From Brucellaceae bacterium (lineage in GTDB: Bacteria > Pseudomonadota > Alphaproteobacteria > Rhizobiales > Rhizobiaceae): a stretch of 64,000 nucleotides of DNA. A model generated the notes under the pieces. It searched no databases and was not told where the DNA came from. It was given only the letters and a program-made list of their open reading frames with translations. The position numbers and the translations under genes are program-made. The DNA lies in NCBI GenBank assembly GCA_020637775.1, contig JACKJV010000008.1, forward strand, positions 124,001 through 188,000, in the 5' to 3' direction. How positions within the stretch are numbered: position 1 is the first letter of the stretch; every line of letters starts with the position of its first letter. Of this stretch, positions 48,738-62,297 are shown one piece after another.

Positions 48738-51330
48738 TGACGATCCTTTGCGGCACCACGATCACCTTGCGCGGCGGCTTGCCCTCCAGCGCCTTCTGGA
48801 CGAAGTCCAGCGCCAGCACCGCCGCTTCGACGGCAGCTTTGTCCGCGTCGCGGGCGATTGTCAAATCGCCGCGCTTCTTGCCGTTGATCTGGACCGGGTA
48901 GGCGATTTCGTTTTCGGTCACCAGCGCCGGATCGAAATCCGGCCAGGCCTGTTCGGCAACCAGGCCTTCGCCGCCGATCGCCGCCCAGCATTCCTCAGCC
49001 AGGTGCGGCATCATCGGCGCCAGCATCACCACCAGCTTTTCAACCGCATCGCGTGCGGCGGCCTTGCCGGCCGCATCGCCCTTGCCGGCGGCAATCTCGC
49101 CGAGCGGCTGGGCAATCGCGTTCACCATTTCGTAAAGCCGTGCCACGGCCTTGTTGAAATTGAGCTTCTCGATGTCTTCGCTCACCGCCTTGACGGTCTT
49201 GTGTGCTGCCTTGGACACCGGATTGTCGCCGGAAGCGGGCGCCACGCCTGCAAGCGAGCCGGCGGTCTCCGACACCAGGCGCCAGACGCGCTGCACGAAG
49301 CGGTGCGCGCCTTCCACCCCGGCTTCGGTCCAGATCACGTCACGGTCCGGCGGCGAATCCGAAAGCATGAAGAAGCGCGCCGTATCCGCGCCATAGGACG
49401 CGATGATGTCATCGGGGTCGACCACGTTCTTCTTCGACTTCGACATCTTTTCGATCGCGCCGATGGCGATCTCCGCGCCGTCGTCGATCAGGAACGCCTT
49501 GCGCTGGCCGTCCACCTCCTCGATGCGCACACGGGCCGGCTCCACCCAGCCTTCCGGCCCCTTGTAGGTCTCGTGCACCACCATGCCCTGGGTGAACAGG
49601 CCCTTGAACGGCTCGTCGATGTCCAGGTGGCCGGTCGCGCGCATGGCGCGGGTGAAGAAGCGCGAATAGAGCAGGTGCAGGATCGCGTGTTCGATTCCGC
49701 CGATATACTGGTCCACCGGCAGCCAACCATTGGCCGCGGCCGGATCGGTCGGATCGTTTTCCCATGGCGCGGTGAAGCGGGCGAAATACCAGGACGAATC
49801 GACGAACGTGTCCATGGTGTCGGTCTCGCGCCGGGCGTCGGCGCCGCATTTCGGGCAGGAGACGTGACGCCAGGTCGCATGCCGGTCCAGCGGGTTGCCG
49901 GGCCGGTCGAATTCCACATCGTCGGGCAGCTTGACCGGCAGATCCTTCTTGGGCACCGGCACGGTGCCGCAGCTTTCGCAATGAATGACCGGGATCGGGC
50001 ATCCCCAGTAGCGCTGCCGTGAGATGCCCCAGTCGCGCAGACGGAACTGCACCTTGCGCTCACCTTGCGGGCGCCCGCCCAGCATGGTGTTTTCCAGTCG
50101 GGACGCCACGGCCTCGAAGGCCTCGTCCGGTGTCATCCCGTCCAGGAAGCGCGAGTTGATCATCACCCCGTCGCCGACATAGGCCTCCTCGGTGATCTGG
50201 AAGGAAGCGGCATCGCCATCCTTCGGCATCACCACGGGAACCACCGGCAGGCCGTACTTGTTGGCGAAGTCGAGGTCGCGCTGGTCGCCCGACGGACAAC
50301 CGAAGATCGCGCCCGTGCCGTAGTCCATCAGCACGAAATTGGCCACGTAGACCGGCAGCGTCCAGTTTTCGTCAAAGGGGTGGACAACGCGGATGCCCGT
50401 ATCGAAGCCCTTCTTCTCCGCCGTCTCCAGCGCCGCCAGTGATGTGCCCATGCGCCGGCACTCGTCGCAGAAGTCAGCCAGCGCCGGATTGCCTTCTGCC
50501 GCCTTGCGCGCCAGCGGGTGATCGGCGGAAATCGCCATGAAGGAGGCGCCGAACAGCGTGTCGGGCCGCGTCGTGTAGACGTCAAGATCGTCGAAGCCTT
50601 CCGGCGCGGTTTGCGGCACCATGGCCCAGCGCACCTGAAGCCCTTCCGACCGGCCGATCCAGTTCTTCTGCATCACCCGGACCTTTTCCGGCCACTGGTC
50701 GAGGTCGTCCAGAGCGTCCAGCAGGTCCTGCGAATAATCGGTGATACGGAACACCCATTGTGCCAGTTCGCGCTGCTCCACCAGCGCGCCGGAGCGCCAG
50801 CCGCGCCCGTCGATCACCTGTTCGTTGGCCAGCACCGTCATGTCCACCGGGTCCCAGTTGACCTTGGAGACACGCCGCCCGACCAGGCCCTTGTCCAGGA
50901 AGTCGAGAAACAGCATCTGCTGACGGTGGTAATAATCCACATCGCAGGTGGCGAACTCGCGCGACCAGTCCAGCGACAGGCCCATGGATTTCAGTTGCCC
51001 GCGCATCGTGTCGATATTGGCATAGGTCCATTGTGCCGGATGCGTCTTGTTGGCCATGGCTGCGTTTTCCGCCGGCATGCCGAAGGCGTCCCATCCCATC
51101 GGATGCAGCACGTTGAAGCCCTTGGCGCGCTTGTAGCGGGCCACCACGTCGCCCATCGTGTAGTTGCGCACATGGCCCATGTGGATGCGCCCGGACGGAT
51201 AGGGGAACATCTCCAGCACATAGTATTTCGGCTTCGGATCGTCGTTCTTCGTCTCGAAGAGCTTCTTCTCCGCCCAGGCCTGCTGCCATTTGGGTTCCGC
51301 GGCACGCGGGTTGTAGCGTTCGGTTGCCAT
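48724..51330 (-). CDS. leuS: Leucyl-tRNA synthetase
   Basis: This 868-residue class I synthetase has the HIGH-type motif [11 protein letters not shown], the editing domain, and KMSKSKKN. The start ATG 51330 gives the standard [19 protein letters not shown] beginning; a 23-residue upstream extension is not conserved. It diverges from yggS across 132 bp, where both promoters must lie. Confidence 0.97.
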   Translation of the reverse strand: MATERYNPRAAEPKWQQAWAEKKLFETKNDDPKPKYYVLEMFPYPSGRIHMGHVRNYTMGDVVARYKRAKGFNVLHPMGWDAFGMPAENAAMANKTHPAQWTYANIDTMRGQLKSMGLSLDWSREFATCDVDYYHRQQMLFLDFLDKGLVGRRVSKVNWDPVDMTVLANEQVIDGRGWRSGALVEQRELAQWVFRITDYSQDLLDALDDLDQWPEKVRVMQKNWIGRSEGLQVRWAMVPQTAPEGFDDLDVYTTRPDTLFGASFMAISADHPLARKAAEGNPALADFCDECRRMGTSLAALETAEKKGFDTGIRVVHPFDENWTLPVYVANFVLMDYGTGAIFGCPSGDQRDLDFANKYGLPVVPVVMPKDGDAASFQITEEAYVGDGVMINSRFLDGMTPDEAFEAVASRLENTMLGGRPQGERKVQFRLRDWGISRQRYWGCPIPVIHCESCGTVPVPKKDLPVKLPDDVEFDRPGNPLDRHATWRHVSCPKCGADARRETDTMDTFVDSSWYFARFTAPWENDPTDPAAANGWLPVDQYIGGIEHAILHLLYSRFFTRAMRATGHLDIDEPFKGLFTQGMVVHETYKGPEGWVEPARVRIEEVDGQRKAFLIDDGAEIAIGAIEKMSKSKKNVVDPDDIIASYGADTARFFMLSDSPPDRDVIWTEAGVEGAHRFVQRVWRLVSETAGSLAGVAPASGDNPVSKAAHKTVKAVSEDIEKLNFNKAVARLYEMVNAIAQPLGEIAAGKGDAAGKAAARDAVEKLVVMLAPMMPHLAEECWAAIGGEGLVAEQAWPDFDPALVTENEIAYPVQINGKKRGDLTIARDADKAAVEAAVLALDFVQKALEGKPPRKVIVVPQRIVNVVV

Positions 51331-51462
51331 GTCCGGGTTTTCGCTTGATAACGTGGCTCGAAGGGATTGTGGGCGGACCTTCACCATGCTTTGGCGCAAC
51401 CGTCAACCTGTGATGGCCGGAGTTCCGCCCCGGACGCATGAAAGAAAGGCAAGAGAGGCGCA

Positions 51463-52137
51463 ATGAACACAAGCGCGGCACAGTTGCAGACGGTGCGCGA
51501 CAGGATCGCGAAGGCAGCCAGGCAAGCCGGACGCGAGCCCGGCGATGTCGCCCTTGTCGCCGTCTCAAAGACCTTCGGTGCAGAGGACATCCGCCCGGTG
51601 CTCGACGCCGGCCAGCGCATCTTCGGTGAGAACCGGGTGCAGGAGGCGCAGGCCAAATGGCCGGACCTGCGCGCCGCTTTCCCGGACGTCGAACTGCACC
51701 TGATCGGCCCGCTTCAGTCCAACAAGGCGAAGGACGCCGTCGCCCTGTTCGACGTCATCGAATCCGTCGACCGCGAGAAGATCGCCGCCGAGCTTGCCAG
51801 GGAAATGCGCCGGCAGGACCGCCATCCCGCGCTCTATGTACAGGTCAATACCGGCCTCGAGCCGCAAAAGGCGGGAATCGATCCGCGCGAGACCGCCGCC
51901 TTCATCACCCGTTGCCGCGACATCCACGGGCTCGAAATCGAGGGGCTGATGTGCATTCCGCCGGCGGACGAGAATCCCGGTCCCCATTTCGCCTTGCTGG
52001 AAAAGCTGGCACGCGAGGCTGGCGTGCGCAATGTTTCCATGGGCATGTCCGGCGACTACGAGACGGCAGTCGCATTCGGCGCCACCCATGTGCGCGTCGG
52101 CTCGGCGATTTTCGGCAGCCGCGCCCGTCCGGCCTGA
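51463..52137 (+). CDS. yggS: YggS-family PLP-binding protein
   Basis: This 224-residue protein holds pyridoxal phosphate on K36 (VAVSKTF) and keeps PLP and amino-acid pools balanced. FGENRVQEAQ, HLIGPLQSNK and SMGMSGDYETAV are diagnostic. The ATG follows GAGAGGCGCA. A hairpin without T-run (CATGCG/CGCATG at 52176-52192) lies after the stop. Confidence 0.94.
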   Translation: MNTSAAQLQTVRDRIAKAARQAGREPGDVALVAVSKTFGAEDIRPVLDAGQRIFGENRVQEAQAKWPDLRAAFPDVELHLIGPLQSNKAKDAVALFDVIESVDREKIAAELAREMRRQDRHPALYVQVNTGLEPQKAGIDPRETAAFITRCRDIHGLEIEGLMCIPPADENPGPHFALLEKLAREAGVRNVSMGMSGDYETAVAFGATHVRVGSAIFGSRARPA

Positions 52138-52332
52138 CCTTCGCCCGCGCCGGACGGCTTTCCTGCCCGGCGCCTCATGCGAAAGACGCATGCCAAAGGT
52201 GGCAAGGGCGGATCGAACGTCTAATTTCAGGCGGGGAACGCCGATGCTAAGAGAGGCCCGACTTCACCGCTGGACTTGTTTGCCGGGGGAACGGGCAAGC
52301 GTGATCCGGGCTCAGAACATGGAGGAAACCTC

Positions 52333-54288
<1,956 letters not shown>

Positions 54289-54318
54289 GGCGCCCGTCAG
54301 GCCACGTCACGACATGCC

Positions 54319-54353
54319 AACGGCCGGGGATGCTCCCCGGCCGTTTCGTTTTT
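54319..54353 (+). terminator. Rho-independent terminator of acs
   Basis: AACGGCCGGGGA and TCCCCGGCCGTT form a 12-bp stem around a 3-nt loop (TGC), followed by TCGTTTTT. It separates acs from the symporter operon. Confidence 0.9.
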
Positions 54354-54530
54354 AACATACTGAAATATTGGATTTCTTCCGGACCGGACGATGGCGCGGT
54401 ATGCGCCGGGCATGAGTCCTTCGGCTATAAACCCAATGTCGGGCTTTCGTCATTCCGGGAAGCGGTTAATGAAATGCCGAAGCCATGTCTCATGGGGGGA
54501 CTGGCTGTTCCAATGACCTGGGAGGGTTTG

Positions 54531-54794
54531 ATGGACAACAAGGAACAGCGCGCAGCCGACTATTGGCGCGCAAACGTCCGGCTGATGATCGGATCACTCG
54601 TCATCTGGGCGCTCGTCTCGTTCGGGTTCGGCATCCTGCTGCGCCCGATGCTCGCCGGTATTCAGGTCGGCGGAACGGATCTCGGCTTCTGGTTCGCCCA
54701 GCAGGGATCGATCCTGGTCTTCATCGTGCTGATCTTCTTCTACGCGTTTCGCATGAACGCGCTCGATCGTCAGTATGACTTCGACGAGGAATAA
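54531..54794 (+). CDS. DUF4212 protein, small subunit of a sodium:solute symporter
   Basis: This 87-residue protein has two membrane helices and the family stretches YWRANVRLMIGSLVIWALVS and FWFAQQGSILVFIVLIFFYA. DUF4212 genes precede SSS-family symporters and are regarded as their small subunit. ATG 54531 has GGGAGG upstream; the symporter follows 12 bp later. The region 54354-54530 holds its leader, with no clear promoter hexamers. Confidence 0.92.
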   Translation: MDNKEQRAADYWRANVRLMIGSLVIWALVSFGFGILLRPMLAGIQVGGTDLGFWFAQQGSILVFIVLIFFYAFRMNALDRQYDFDEE

Positions 54795-54806
54795 GGGGGA
54801 TCGATC

Positions 54807-56582
<1,776 letters not shown>

Positions 56583-56629
56583 CAAGGCGCTCAGGGCGGT
56601 CAGTCCGCCCTGCGTCATCGCAGACAAGG

Positions 56630-56662
56630 AACGCCCCGTGGCCCTGGCCGCGGGGCGTTTTC
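56630..56662 (+). terminator. Rho-independent terminator of the symporter operon
   Basis: AACGCCCCG pairs with CGGGGCGTT, and inner GGCC/GGCC segments extend the stem; TTTTCG follows. It lies 48 bp after the symporter stop. Confidence 0.85.
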
Positions 56663-56768
56663 GTGCGGCGAGCCGGTCGCGCGGCCCCGTCGCGCCACCG
56701 GCCTTGACAATCGCCGCCCATGACCACACCTTCTAGACATGTTCAACGAAATGAAAGGAGGTGATCCG

Positions 56769-56834
56769 ATGTCGAGTGATTTCCTGAAGGACGTGAGTGC
56801 AAGCGGATCGTCGCTCCTTCGGAGCAGCCTCTGA
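56769..56834 (+). CDS. 21-codon small ORF behind a 15-nt Shine-Dalgarno sequence
   Basis: ATG 56769 follows GAAAGGAGGTGATCC (56753-56767), a perfect 15-nt complement of the usual alphaproteobacterial 16S rRNA 3' tail, with normal spacing. The peptide reads MSSDFLKDVSASGSSLLRSS plus one residue. An in-frame ATG at 56739 would give 31 residues, but then the complement would be coding. A TTGACA box lies at 56704-56709. The function is unknown; it may be a leader peptide, a small protein, or a ribosome-binding RNA. Hairpins follow at 56862-56879 and 56917-56962. Confidence 0.5.
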   Translation: MSSDFLKDVSASGSSLLRSSL

Positions 56835-56861
56835 AGGAAGCGTGCGTGACGCCATGAGGTA

Positions 56862-56962
56862 AACCGGCCTTCGCCGGTTCGCTTCAGACAGGCTCGCGCC
56901 CGTTCACGGAATTGCGGCGCCGCCCCCGCCGGTCACACCGACCGGAGCAACGGGGGCGGCGC
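56862..56962. other. Two hairpins downstream of the small ORF
   Basis: A 7-bp hairpin (AACCGGC/GCCGGTT, 56862-56879) is followed by a large one: GCGCCGCCCCCG (56917-56928) with CGGGGGCGGCGC (56951-56962), plus inner CCGGTC/GACCGG. Neither has a T-run. They may belong to a structured RNA that includes the small ORF, or may end transcription of the nuclease gene from the other side. The rest of the gap to 57041 shows nothing more. Confidence 0.5.
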
Positions 56963-57041
56963 TTCGCATGTTTGGCCTCGCGGTCAAAAGGCCTCGTTTG
57001 CTTTGCATGGCCCGACCCGGAATGGCTGCGGTTCCTCTGCC

Positions 57042-57482
57042 TCAGGGGCACCAGTCCTGCCGCCGTCCTCCGCCATAGGGCCGCGCCAGCCCGGCCTCCA
57101 GAAGGAAAGCGGAAGCGCCGCGGCCGTCGGCCCGCGCCAGATCGGCCAGCACCCGACCATAATACTTCCCGCCGGAAATGTTCGTCAGCCGCAAATGCCC
57201 GTCCTGCAGGAATCCGGCCAGCGAATCCCGCGCCTTGCGCGCCGCCGCCTTTTCCGCGCCGCACCGCCCGCGCAGTTCCGGCGCGTCCACCCCGCGAATA
57301 CGCACCGACACGGTAACCGAATGTCCCGGCCAGATTTGTGCGACCGCAAGCACCGAATCGCCATCGATCACCCGGATGACCTCCGCCTCGACAGGGCCGC
57401 GAATGGTGTCCTGCGCCGCAGCCGGCAGGGCGGAAAACAGGTGGCAGAACAGAAGAACCGGACAGGCGAGGCGAAGCAGCAT
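57042..57482 (-). CDS. Secreted thermonuclease-like (SNase) protein
   Basis: This 146-residue protein has a signal peptide (RLACPVLLFCHLFSALPAAA, then QD) and a staphylococcal-nuclease-like domain: EVIRVIDGDSV, VRIRGVDAPELRGRCGAEK and YYGRVLADL. The catalytic arginine and acidic positions appear conserved. I chose ATG 57482, where the signal peptide begins; the frame extends to 57575 without homology. It probably cleaves nucleic acid in the periplasm or outside. Confidence 0.88.
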   Translation of the reverse strand: MLLRLACPVLLFCHLFSALPAAAQDTIRGPVEAEVIRVIDGDSVLAVAQIWPGHSVTVSVRIRGVDAPELRGRCGAEKAAARKARDSLAGFLQDGHLRLTNISGGKYYGRVLADLARADGRGASAFLLEAGLARPYGGGRRQDWCP

Positions 57483-57583
57483 GAAAGAGACATTATTCCT
57501 ATTTCCCCCGCAAGGCAAGCCAAATAGGATTTTATTCCCGAGACCGGCGGTCACTCGCGCCGGCCGTTCCGCCACAGGGCGCC

Positions 57584-57862
57584 TCAGAAGTCGATGGCCA
57601 GCCCCTTGATCTCCCAGTCGCCGTAACGCACGGGTTCCTTGCCGCCGCGGCCGCCGAGTTCCTTTGCCATCGCCTTTTCGGCGGCCTCATAGGCTTGGCG
57701 GCGTTCGGCGGCTTCTTTCAGGGCCCGTTGAGCGGCCGGAGGAAGGTCCTCCAACCGCCGGCGCGCCGTGTCCTGTGCCCGCGCAGCGGCGCCGTCAGCG
57801 TCCTGCGCCATGTCCTGCCTTGCATCTGTCATGTCACGCATTGCCATTCCGTCCGGCGGCAC
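57584..57862 (-). CDS. DUF1674/SDHAF4-family protein
   Basis: This protein of up to 92 residues ends with the diagnostic DUF1674 stretch [20 protein letters not shown] followed by IDF. Homologues in mitochondria (SDHAF4) assist succinate dehydrogenase assembly by binding flavinylated SdhA. The N-terminal half is charged and helical. Several ATGs are possible; the conserved part is C-terminal. It diverges from htpX. Confidence 0.85.
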   Translation of the reverse strand: MPPDGMAMRDMTDARQDMAQDADGAAARAQDTARRRLEDLPPAAQRALKEAAERRQAYEAAEKAMAKELGGRGGKEPVRYGDWEIKGLAIDF

Positions 57863-57956
57863 GCCGCCTGCAATTGAAGTTGTGCTTCCCGCTCCCCATC
57901 ATATAAGCCACATGAGACGGCGGATCGACCCCCCGCCTTTTTCGGAGAGCCGAACG

Positions 57957-58985
57957 ATGAACACGATGAAGACAGCCATGCTGCTGGCCGCGATGACCGC
58001 GCTCTTCATGGGCATGGGTTTCCTGATCGGCGGCTCCACCGGCATGGTCATCGCCTTTGTCATCGCCGCCGGCATGAACCTTTTTTCCTACTGGAATGCC
58101 GACAGGATGGTGCTGTCCATGCACCATGCCCGCGAGGTGGACGAGACCAGCGCGCCGGAATTTCACGCCCTGGTGCGCGAACTGGCCGACAATGCCGGCC
58201 TGCCCATGCCAAAGGTCTATGTCATCGACAACCCGCAGCCCAATGCCTTCGCCACCGGGCGCAACCCGGAAAACGCCGCCGTAGCCGCGACAACCGGCCT
58301 GCTCAAGGCCCTTTCGCACGAGGAAGTGGCCGGCGTCATGGCCCATGAACTGGCCCATGTGGAACATCGCGACACGCTGATCATGACCGTCACCGCCACC
58401 ATTGCAGGCGCCATTTCCATGCTCGGAAATTTCGCCTTCTTCTTCGGCGGCAATCGCGACAACAACAATCCCCTCGGCTTTGTCGGCGTTCTCGCCGCCA
58501 TGATCGTCGCCCCGCTGGCCGCCATGCTGGTGCAGATGGCCATCAGCCGCACACGCGAATATGCCGCCGACCGCCGCGGCGCTGAAATTTGCGGACGGCC
58601 GGACTGGCTTGCCAATGCGCTTGAAAAGATTGCCATGGGTGCGCGCACCATTCCCAACGGCGATGCCGAGCGCAACCCGGCCACGGCGCACATGTTCATC
58701 ATCAATCCGCTGTCCGGCCAGAACATGGACAATCTGTTCTCCACCCATCCCGACACCGCGAACCGGATTGCCGCGCTGATGGCGATGGCCGGAGACCCGT
58801 CATTCGCTCCGGCCGCGTCGGGCAGGGCCGCGGCGCCTGCGCGGCCGTCCTCCGGGCCCTGGGGCGAAGTGGCGCGCACGGATGCGCCTGACAGGACCGC
58901 CCCCCGCCGCTCGCCTGCGCGCGTGCCGTCGGTCAAGCGTCGCGTTGGCGCTGAAGGCCGCGACGATGAAGGGCCATGGTCTTGA
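57957..58985 (+). CDS. htpX: Zinc metalloprotease HtpX
   Basis: This 342-residue inner-membrane M48 protease degrades misfolded membrane proteins. The zinc motif is [11 protein letters not shown]; membrane helices lie at the N-terminus and after the active site. A Pro/Arg-rich cytoplasmic extension of about 45 residues follows the fold. ATG 57957 has CGGAGAG upstream. Its last 10 bp overlap rsmB. Confidence 0.96.
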   Translation: MNTMKTAMLLAAMTALFMGMGFLIGGSTGMVIAFVIAAGMNLFSYWNADRMVLSMHHAREVDETSAPEFHALVRELADNAGLPMPKVYVIDNPQPNAFATGRNPENAAVAATTGLLKALSHEEVAGVMAHELAHVEHRDTLIMTVTATIAGAISMLGNFAFFFGGNRDNNNPLGFVGVLAAMIVAPLAAMLVQMAISRTREYAADRRGAEICGRPDWLANALEKIAMGARTIPNGDAERNPATAHMFIINPLSGQNMDNLFSTHPDTANRIAALMAMAGDPSFAPAASGRAAAPARPSSGPWGEVARTDAPDRTAPRRSPARVPSVKRRVGAEGRDDEGPWS

Positions 58986-60367
58986 GCACGAAACCACGCC
59001 GGCGCCCGGCGCCGCGCGCAAAGCCGAGCCAGCCCGATGCCGCGCCCGAAAGGCCGGGCCTTGCAGCCCGCCGGACCGCCGCGCGCCTGCTCGGCGCCAT
59101 CGTCGATGCCCGGTCATCGATGGACGGCCTGACCGACAATGACCACGGCCACCCGGATTACATGAAGCTGGAGCCGCGCGACCGCGCCCTGGTCCGTGCG
59201 ATCCTGATGTCGGCCCTGCGCCATCGCCGCACGATCCAGGCCATGATCGACAAGCGGCTGGACCGGGCCCTGCCGGCAAACGCCACCGTCCTTTCGCACA
59301 TCCTCCATGTCGGCGCCGCACAGGTGCTTTTTCTGTCCGTCCCGGACAGCGCTGCGGTGGATCTTGCCGTCAGCCACGCCCAGGCCGATCCGCGTAGCCG
59401 GCGTTTCGCCAATCTGGTCAACGCGATCCTGCGCTCCATCCAGCGTGGCGGCGAACGTGCCCGTGCCGCTGCCCTGCACCAGACCGTGGATGCGCCCGAC
59501 TGGTTTGCCGAACGCCTGACCGCCGATTACGGCGCGCAAACCGCCGCTCGGGTCCTTGCCATGCACCGCCATGAAGCGCCGGTGGATTTCACCGTAAAAG
59601 ATGACCCCGATCACTGGGCAAGTGCATTGGGCGGCATCGTGCTTCCCACCGGTTCGGTGCGCGTTGCCCGCCTCGCCGCGCCCGTGCCGGATTTGCCGGG
59701 CTATGGCGACGGCCAATGGTGGGTGCAGGATGCCGCCGCCGCCCTGCCCGCCCGCATGATGGGCCCCATCGCCGGCAGACGTGTTGCCGACCTGTGCGCC
59801 GCACCGGGCGGAAAGACCGCACAGCTTGCCCTGGCCGGTGCCAGCGTGACGGCGCTCGACCTGTCCAAAAACCGTTTGCGCCGCCTGCGCGAAAACCTGG
59901 CCCGGCTCGGCCTTGAGGCCCGAACCGTCGCGGGCGACCTGCGGACCCATCGGCCCGAGGAGCCCTATGATGCCGTTCTGCTGGACGCGCCGTGCTCGTC
60001 GACCGGCACCGTGCGGCGGCATCCTGATGTGCCCTGGACCAAGACGCCGGCGGACATCGAAAAACTGGCCTCGCTTCAGGCGGAACTGCTGGCGCATGCC
60101 GTCGCGATGGTCCGGCCCGGCGGCAGGGTCGTCTTTTCCAACTGCTCGCTCGACCATGCCGAGGGTGAACGCATGATCCTGTCGCTGCTGGAAAGCCGCG
60201 GCGACCTGGCTGTCGATCCCCTCCGGCCCGGCGAACTGCCCGGCGCCGACGGCTTCATCGCGCCTCAGGGCTGGCTGCGAACGACACCGGCGGACTGGCC
60301 CGCCGACGACCCCGCACGCGCCGGCCTTGACGGATTTTTTGCAGTTCGGCTCACCCGCCTTGCCTGA
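58976..60367 (+). CDS. rsmB: 16S rRNA (cytosine-C5)-methyltransferase RsmB-like
   Basis: This 463-residue protein has a basic N-terminal tail, a NusB-like RNA-binding domain (residues ~30-160) and a Rossmann methyltransferase: [16 protein letters not shown] for [11 protein letters not shown] with one conserved cysteine, and [11 protein letters not shown] with the catalytic cysteine. The target is probably C967 of 16S rRNA. It overlaps htpX, a conserved alphaproteobacterial neighbour. Confidence 0.94.
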   Translation: MVLSTKPRRRPAPRAKPSQPDAAPERPGLAARRTAARLLGAIVDARSSMDGLTDNDHGHPDYMKLEPRDRALVRAILMSALRHRRTIQAMIDKRLDRALPANATVLSHILHVGAAQVLFLSVPDSAAVDLAVSHAQADPRSRRFANLVNAILRSIQRGGERARAAALHQTVDAPDWFAERLTADYGAQTAARVLAMHRHEAPVDFTVKDDPDHWASALGGIVLPTGSVRVARLAAPVPDLPGYGDGQWWVQDAAAALPARMMGPIAGRRVADLCAAPGGKTAQLALAGASVTALDLSKNRLRRLRENLARLGLEARTVAGDLRTHRPEEPYDAVLLDAPCSSTGTVRRHPDVPWTKTPADIEKLASLQAELLAHAVAMVRPGGRVVFSNCSLDHAEGERMILSLLESRGDLAVDPLRPGELPGADGFIAPQGWLRTTPADWPADDPARAGLDGFFAVRLTRLA

Positions 60368-60458
60368 AACTGGTCCGTCCACAGCCGCGCTTCGTTTTGC
60401 GCTTCGCATAACGCCTTGAATCGTCTACCATTCCGCGCAGCGCGTTTTCAGGAGGAGT

Positions 60459-62183
60459 GTGTGCTTGGCGACGACCGCCGCTGACAGGCCCCGGCTCTGG
60501 CCACTCGTGCTGCGCGAATTGTGGCGCCGCGCTCGCCTGCGCATGCGCGTCGGGCCGCTTTTTCGCTGGCGCTTTTCCGGCCGCGCGCCCGAGCGGGTTC
60601 TGGTTGCGCCACCTGATCTCCGGCTCGCCGACGGGCACATTGCCGCCGACATCTATGCCGGCCGCTTCGCGCTGGCTGGCCATGTGGTCGAGACCGGCGG
60701 TGAATCGCCCTTCCGCCTCGACATCCGCAACCGAGCCTGGACGGAGGCCCTGCACGGTTTCCGCTGGCTGCGCCACATGCGCGAAGCTGGCACCGATCTC
60801 GCCAATGCCAATGCCCGCGCCCTGGTTTCCGACTGGATCGCCATTCATGGTGGCCGCATCGGCGAGCCCGCCTGGAATCCGTCGACAACGGCCATTCGCG
60901 TCATCGCATGGCTGCAACATTCCACCGTGGTTCTGCAGGGTTGCGAACTGCCCTTCTATCGCACCTACCTGCGCTCGCTGAGCGCCCAGATCCGCTATCT
61001 GCGCGCCATGGTGCCGGACATGCCGGCCGGCGAGGACCGGCTGCGCGCGCGCATCGCCATCGCCCTGGCCAGCCTCTCCCTGCCGCAGAGCCCGGCTTCC
61101 GTTCGCCAGGCCGCCCGCCGTCTCGACATGGAACTGAAGGAGCAGATCCTGCCCGATGGCGGTCATGTCTCGCGCAGTCCGATGGCCGTTCTGGAACTGC
61201 TTGCCGACCTCCTGCCCCTGCGCCAGACCTATGCCAGTCAGGGTGAAACGCCGCCGCCGGAGCTCATCCCCGCCGTCGAGCGCATGCTGCCCATGCTGCG
61301 CTTCTTTCGTCACCAGGATGGCAATCTTGCCCGCTTCAATGGCGCCGGCGCGACCAGCCCCGACCGCATCATGGCCATACTCCAGCATGACGAGACGCAG
61401 GGCACGCCGCTGACCCATGCCACCCATACCGGGTTCAACCGCCTGCAACTCGGCAACACGACCGTGATCGCCGATACCGGCGCCGCGCCGCCACCCGATG
61501 TCGCCGGCCGCGCCCATGCCGGCTGCCTTTCCTTCGAGATGTCGTCCGGCCGCCATCACTTCATCGTCAATTGCGGCGTCGATGTTTTCGGCCCGGCTGA
61601 ATTCCTGGCCCTGTCGCGCGCCACGGCTGCCCATTCGACAGCCACGCTGAACGACAGCTCATCGGCCCGCTTCGCTTCCACCGGCTGGACCAGCGACATC
61701 ATCGGCGCCCCTCTGGTGCAGGGGCCGCGCAAGACCCCCTGCGAGCGCCATGACGGCGAAGGCCACCGTGCCTTTACCGCCAGTCACGACGGCTATGTCT
61801 CCCGTTTCGGCATCATTCACGAGCGCAGCGTGATGCTGCGTGAAAACGGCCATGTTCTCGACGGGGCGGACCGTTTCTTCAGGCCCGGTGGCGAAGCGCC
61901 AAGGGCCCGCAACGATGCGGTCGCGCTGCGCTTTCATGTCCATCCCGACATCGGCATCTGGCAGGATGAGCACGGGCAGGTCATTCTTTCCGCTCCCGCG
62001 GGCGACAGTTGGGTCTTCACCACCGGCGGCGTACAGCCGATGATCGAGGAATCCATCTTCTTCGCCGGTATTGCCGGCCCGGAAAAGACGAGCCAGGTGG
62101 TTCTGGCGTTCAAGGCTTCGGAAATTCCCGAGATCCGCTGGCGGCTGACCCGTGTCCCGCCGCAGGCCCATGGCGAGGCCTGA
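60459..62183 (+). CDS. Heparinase II/III family protein
   Basis: This 574-residue protein has an N-terminal all-alpha region (TEALHGFRWLRHMREAGTDL) and a C-terminal heparinase II/III-like beta-sandwich (HTGFNRLQLGNTTVIADTGA, SSGRHHFIVNCG). No signal peptide is visible. The start is GTG 60459 or TTG 60465 behind GGAGGA. The gene is conserved between rsmB and purH in rhizobia; a polysaccharide lyase activity is suggested by family only. Confidence 0.88.
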   Translation: MCLATTAADRPRLWPLVLRELWRRARLRMRVGPLFRWRFSGRAPERVLVAPPDLRLADGHIAADIYAGRFALAGHVVETGGESPFRLDIRNRAWTEALHGFRWLRHMREAGTDLANANARALVSDWIAIHGGRIGEPAWNPSTTAIRVIAWLQHSTVVLQGCELPFYRTYLRSLSAQIRYLRAMVPDMPAGEDRLRARIAIALASLSLPQSPASVRQAARRLDMELKEQILPDGGHVSRSPMAVLELLADLLPLRQTYASQGETPPPELIPAVERMLPMLRFFRHQDGNLARFNGAGATSPDRIMAILQHDETQGTPLTHATHTGFNRLQLGNTTVIADTGAAPPPDVAGRAHAGCLSFEMSSGRHHFIVNCGVDVFGPAEFLALSRATAAHSTATLNDSSSARFASTGWTSDIIGAPLVQGPRKTPCERHDGEGHRAFTASHDGYVSRFGIIHERSVMLRENGHVLDGADRFFRPGGEAPRARNDAVALRFHVHPDIGIWQDEHGQVILSAPAGDSWVFTTGGVQPMIEESIFFAGIAGPEKTSQVVLAFKASEIPEIRWRLTRVPPQAHGEA

Positions 62184-62297
62184 TCCGCCTTCATCCCTAT
62201 GTCCCATGGGCTGAAACGTTGGAACCGGCGTGAACCTGTGCTAACTGCGCGCCATTCCGTCCCGCATGCCGTTTGAAGCGAAAGGCTTGCCGCCCCC

